Source of the DNA: SZUA-265 sp966249405
GTDB lineage: Bacteria > Myxococcota_A > Polyangia > Polyangiales > Polyangiaceae
Length of the DNA: 64,000 nucleotides
Direction of reading: 5' to 3'
Assembly: GCA_966249405.1 (NCBI GenBank)
Contig: CBINDO010000010.1
Span: forward strand, 1 to 64,000
Shown: piece by piece, positions 63,026 to 64,000 of the stretch
Layout: every line of letters starts with the position of its first letter
Position numbering within the stretch: position 1 is the first letter of the stretch
Translations under genes and position numbers: made by a program
The notes under the pieces: model-generated
What the model saw: the letters and a program-made list of their open reading frames with translations, nothing else
Database searches by the model: none
What the model was told of the DNA's origin: nothing

Positions 63026-64000
63026 TCAGCGCGGAGTGCTCGAACGTTGGCGGACGAACCTCCGACGCCAGAACACCCATTCGCGCACGAGCAGGAGCGT
63101 CCCGACGCCAAAGTAGAAACCCGTCATCACCCAGACCAAGCGTGGAACCGAGCCGTCCGGATAGCGGGTGACGGCCACGTACGTTGGACGCGTCGCCGCA
63201 AACGAGAGCGCCAGCTCGCCGAAACACCAGCCGTCGGCTGCCATCCAACCCATGACTCCCGGCAGCAAGAGCCCAAACGGCGTGGGCCATGACGCCGCGA
63301 ATACTTGCTGCGTCAGAATCGACGCGTGGTCCAAGCGCCCGTTGGCCCGTGCCGCCCCGATTCCGAACAACGACGCTACCGACCCCATCCCAAACCAAAC
63401 CGGTCCAGAGTCGACGTCCATGACGTCGGGTTCCCCAAAAGGTGATTCTCTGAACCCCGACACGAACCCGTCCTGCCAGTGGTGCTCGACGTAGGACGTG
63501 TACCAGCGTTGCGCGACGACTGCATCCAGCTCCCCGGCGAGACACAAGATCCCCGAGTTGCCGCTCCCGCGTGAGCCCTCGTAGATCTCACCGGTGTCGG
63601 CGTCGACGCGAAACGCGGGCACGCCGTGCCGCGTACGCACCTTGCCGTCGAGTACACTGATCAACGCGCGCGTCAGGGGTTCGGCTTCCGCCCCAAGTAC
63701 GCGTTTGATCGCCACGGCAGCCCACAACACGTCATTGGAATAACACTCGCCCGGATAGTCGTCGGCCAGGTGATGGGGCGCGGCCATCAGCTCCGCGGCA
63801 AGTAGCCGTGCCTGTTGCTCCAGCGTCGGGTGATGTCGCGAATCGTGCGTCGCGCGCTCGAAGCTCGACAATCCGAGGAGCACGAGCATCCGATAAAACA
63901 CGTTCTCGCGCGTGGCGTAGTCCTCTCCCCACTTCTTGCTTACCCAGGTCGCCGTCGATGGATCCGTGACCACGCGTGCGCCGACGTGCAGCGCAGCCAT
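63026..64000 (-). CDS. Hypothetical membrane-associated protein, 5' end at the window edge
   Basis: The frame is open to the right edge; the ATG at 64000 may be internal. The visible 324 residues include helical SKKWGEDYATRENVFYRMLV, a YPGECYSNDVLWAAVAI stretch, and DSGPVWFGMGSVASLFGIG, which suggests an alpha/alpha-barrel-like fold. A hydrophobic stretch (around residues 288-308, VMTGFYFGVGTLLLVREW) precedes a basic end (RRRFVRQRSS), so the protein has at least one membrane anchor. I recall a similar layout in linalool-dehydratase-like membrane proteins but cannot claim homology. It is convergent with the GMC gene. Confidence 0.6.
   Translation of the reverse strand: MAALHVGARVVTDPSTATWVSKKWGEDYATRENVFYRMLVLLGLSSFERATHDSRHHPTLEQQARLLAAELMAAPHHLADDYPGECYSNDVLWAAVAIKRVLGAEAEPLTRALISVLDGKVRTRHGVPAFRVDADTGEIYEGSRGSGNSGILCLAGELDAVVAQRWYTSYVEHHWQDGFVSGFRESPFGEPDVMDVDSGPVWFGMGSVASLFGIGAARANGRLDHASILTQQVFAASWPTPFGLLLPGVMGWMAADGWCFGELALSFAATRPTYVAVTRYPDGSVPRLVWVMTGFYFGVGTLLLVREWVFWRRRFVRQRSSTPR

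Noticed and set aside
1..64000. CRISPR arrays, rRNA operons, tRNA genes, intact transposases
   Set aside because: No regularly spaced repeats, no rRNA signature, no cloverleaf and no transposase motif were noticed on reading; a dedicated scan (for example for tRNA) was not possible here.

Overview
The window is about 64 kb of uniformly GC-rich bacterial DNA with dense, mostly non-overlapping genes. I infer a myxobacterium-like organism, probably Myxococcota/Polyangia. The reasons are a Ser/Thr kinase with a PEGA-type tail, many lipoproteins with Ser/Thr/Pro-rich linkers and Cys-rich modules, a DUF4398/OmpA envelope module, a cytoplasmic-type chemoreceptor with a deviant hairpin tip, and a caa3 oxidase with fused subunits I and III. 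No rRNA, tRNA, CRISPR array or intact insertion sequence was seen. Family calls come from reading motifs by eye, not from searches.

Layout. 1-7668 (+): the end of a coiled-coil protein, MoxR ATPase, DUF58 protein and two membrane vWA proteins, tightly packed as one operon. 7761-16254: secreted and lipid-anchored proteins, namely a CE2-like SGNH esterase, a lactonase-type beta-propeller, a PEGA-tailed Ser/Thr kinase, a GH5 mannanase-like enzyme, a disrupted DUF6502-like gene and a Cys-rich lipoprotein. 16320-20398: an accessory patch on the minus strand with an unknown protein, a Nudix hydrolase, a small coiled-coil protein, a zinc-ribbon protein, a higBA toxin-antitoxin pair and about 1 kb without a convincing gene. 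20399-24721: a glycosyltransferase and two phytanoyl-CoA dioxygenase-like oxygenases in one direction, and a lipid kinase in the other. 24728-27588 (-): a Cys-rich lipoprotein, then an OmpA/DUF4398 envelope operon.

28001-33719: a SEC-C protein, an exosortase H-like transpeptidase with its membrane partner, and, convergent to them, a DUF839 protein ending in an exosortase-type sorting signal plus a diheme c-type lipoprotein. 34126-38942 (+): glutamate-cysteine ligase, a histidine kinase without a response regulator, and a methyl-accepting protein. 38993-41237: a YCII protein and a divergent SDR/TetR pair with two operator-like dyads. 41245-48215: a transglutaminase-like protein, a UDP-sugar pyrophosphorylase-type enzyme translationally coupled to an SppA protease carrying an apparent outer-membrane beta-barrel domain, and glutamate 5-kinase.

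48368-57224 (+): a respiratory operon with cyt-c-fused CtaC, fused CtaD-CtaE, a small membrane protein, CtaG, a triheme cytochrome c and a CaCA cation exchanger, most with ATGA overlaps, followed by FtsH. 57261-64000: threonine dehydratase with an ACT domain, a large TNFR-like/propeller lipoprotein, a GMC oxidoreductase interrupted by an in-frame TGA, and the 3' part of an unknown membrane protein.

The most notable items are the exosortase/CTERM locus, the barrel-SppA fusion, the in-frame TGA in the GMC gene, and the glycosyltransferase/double oxygenase operon.
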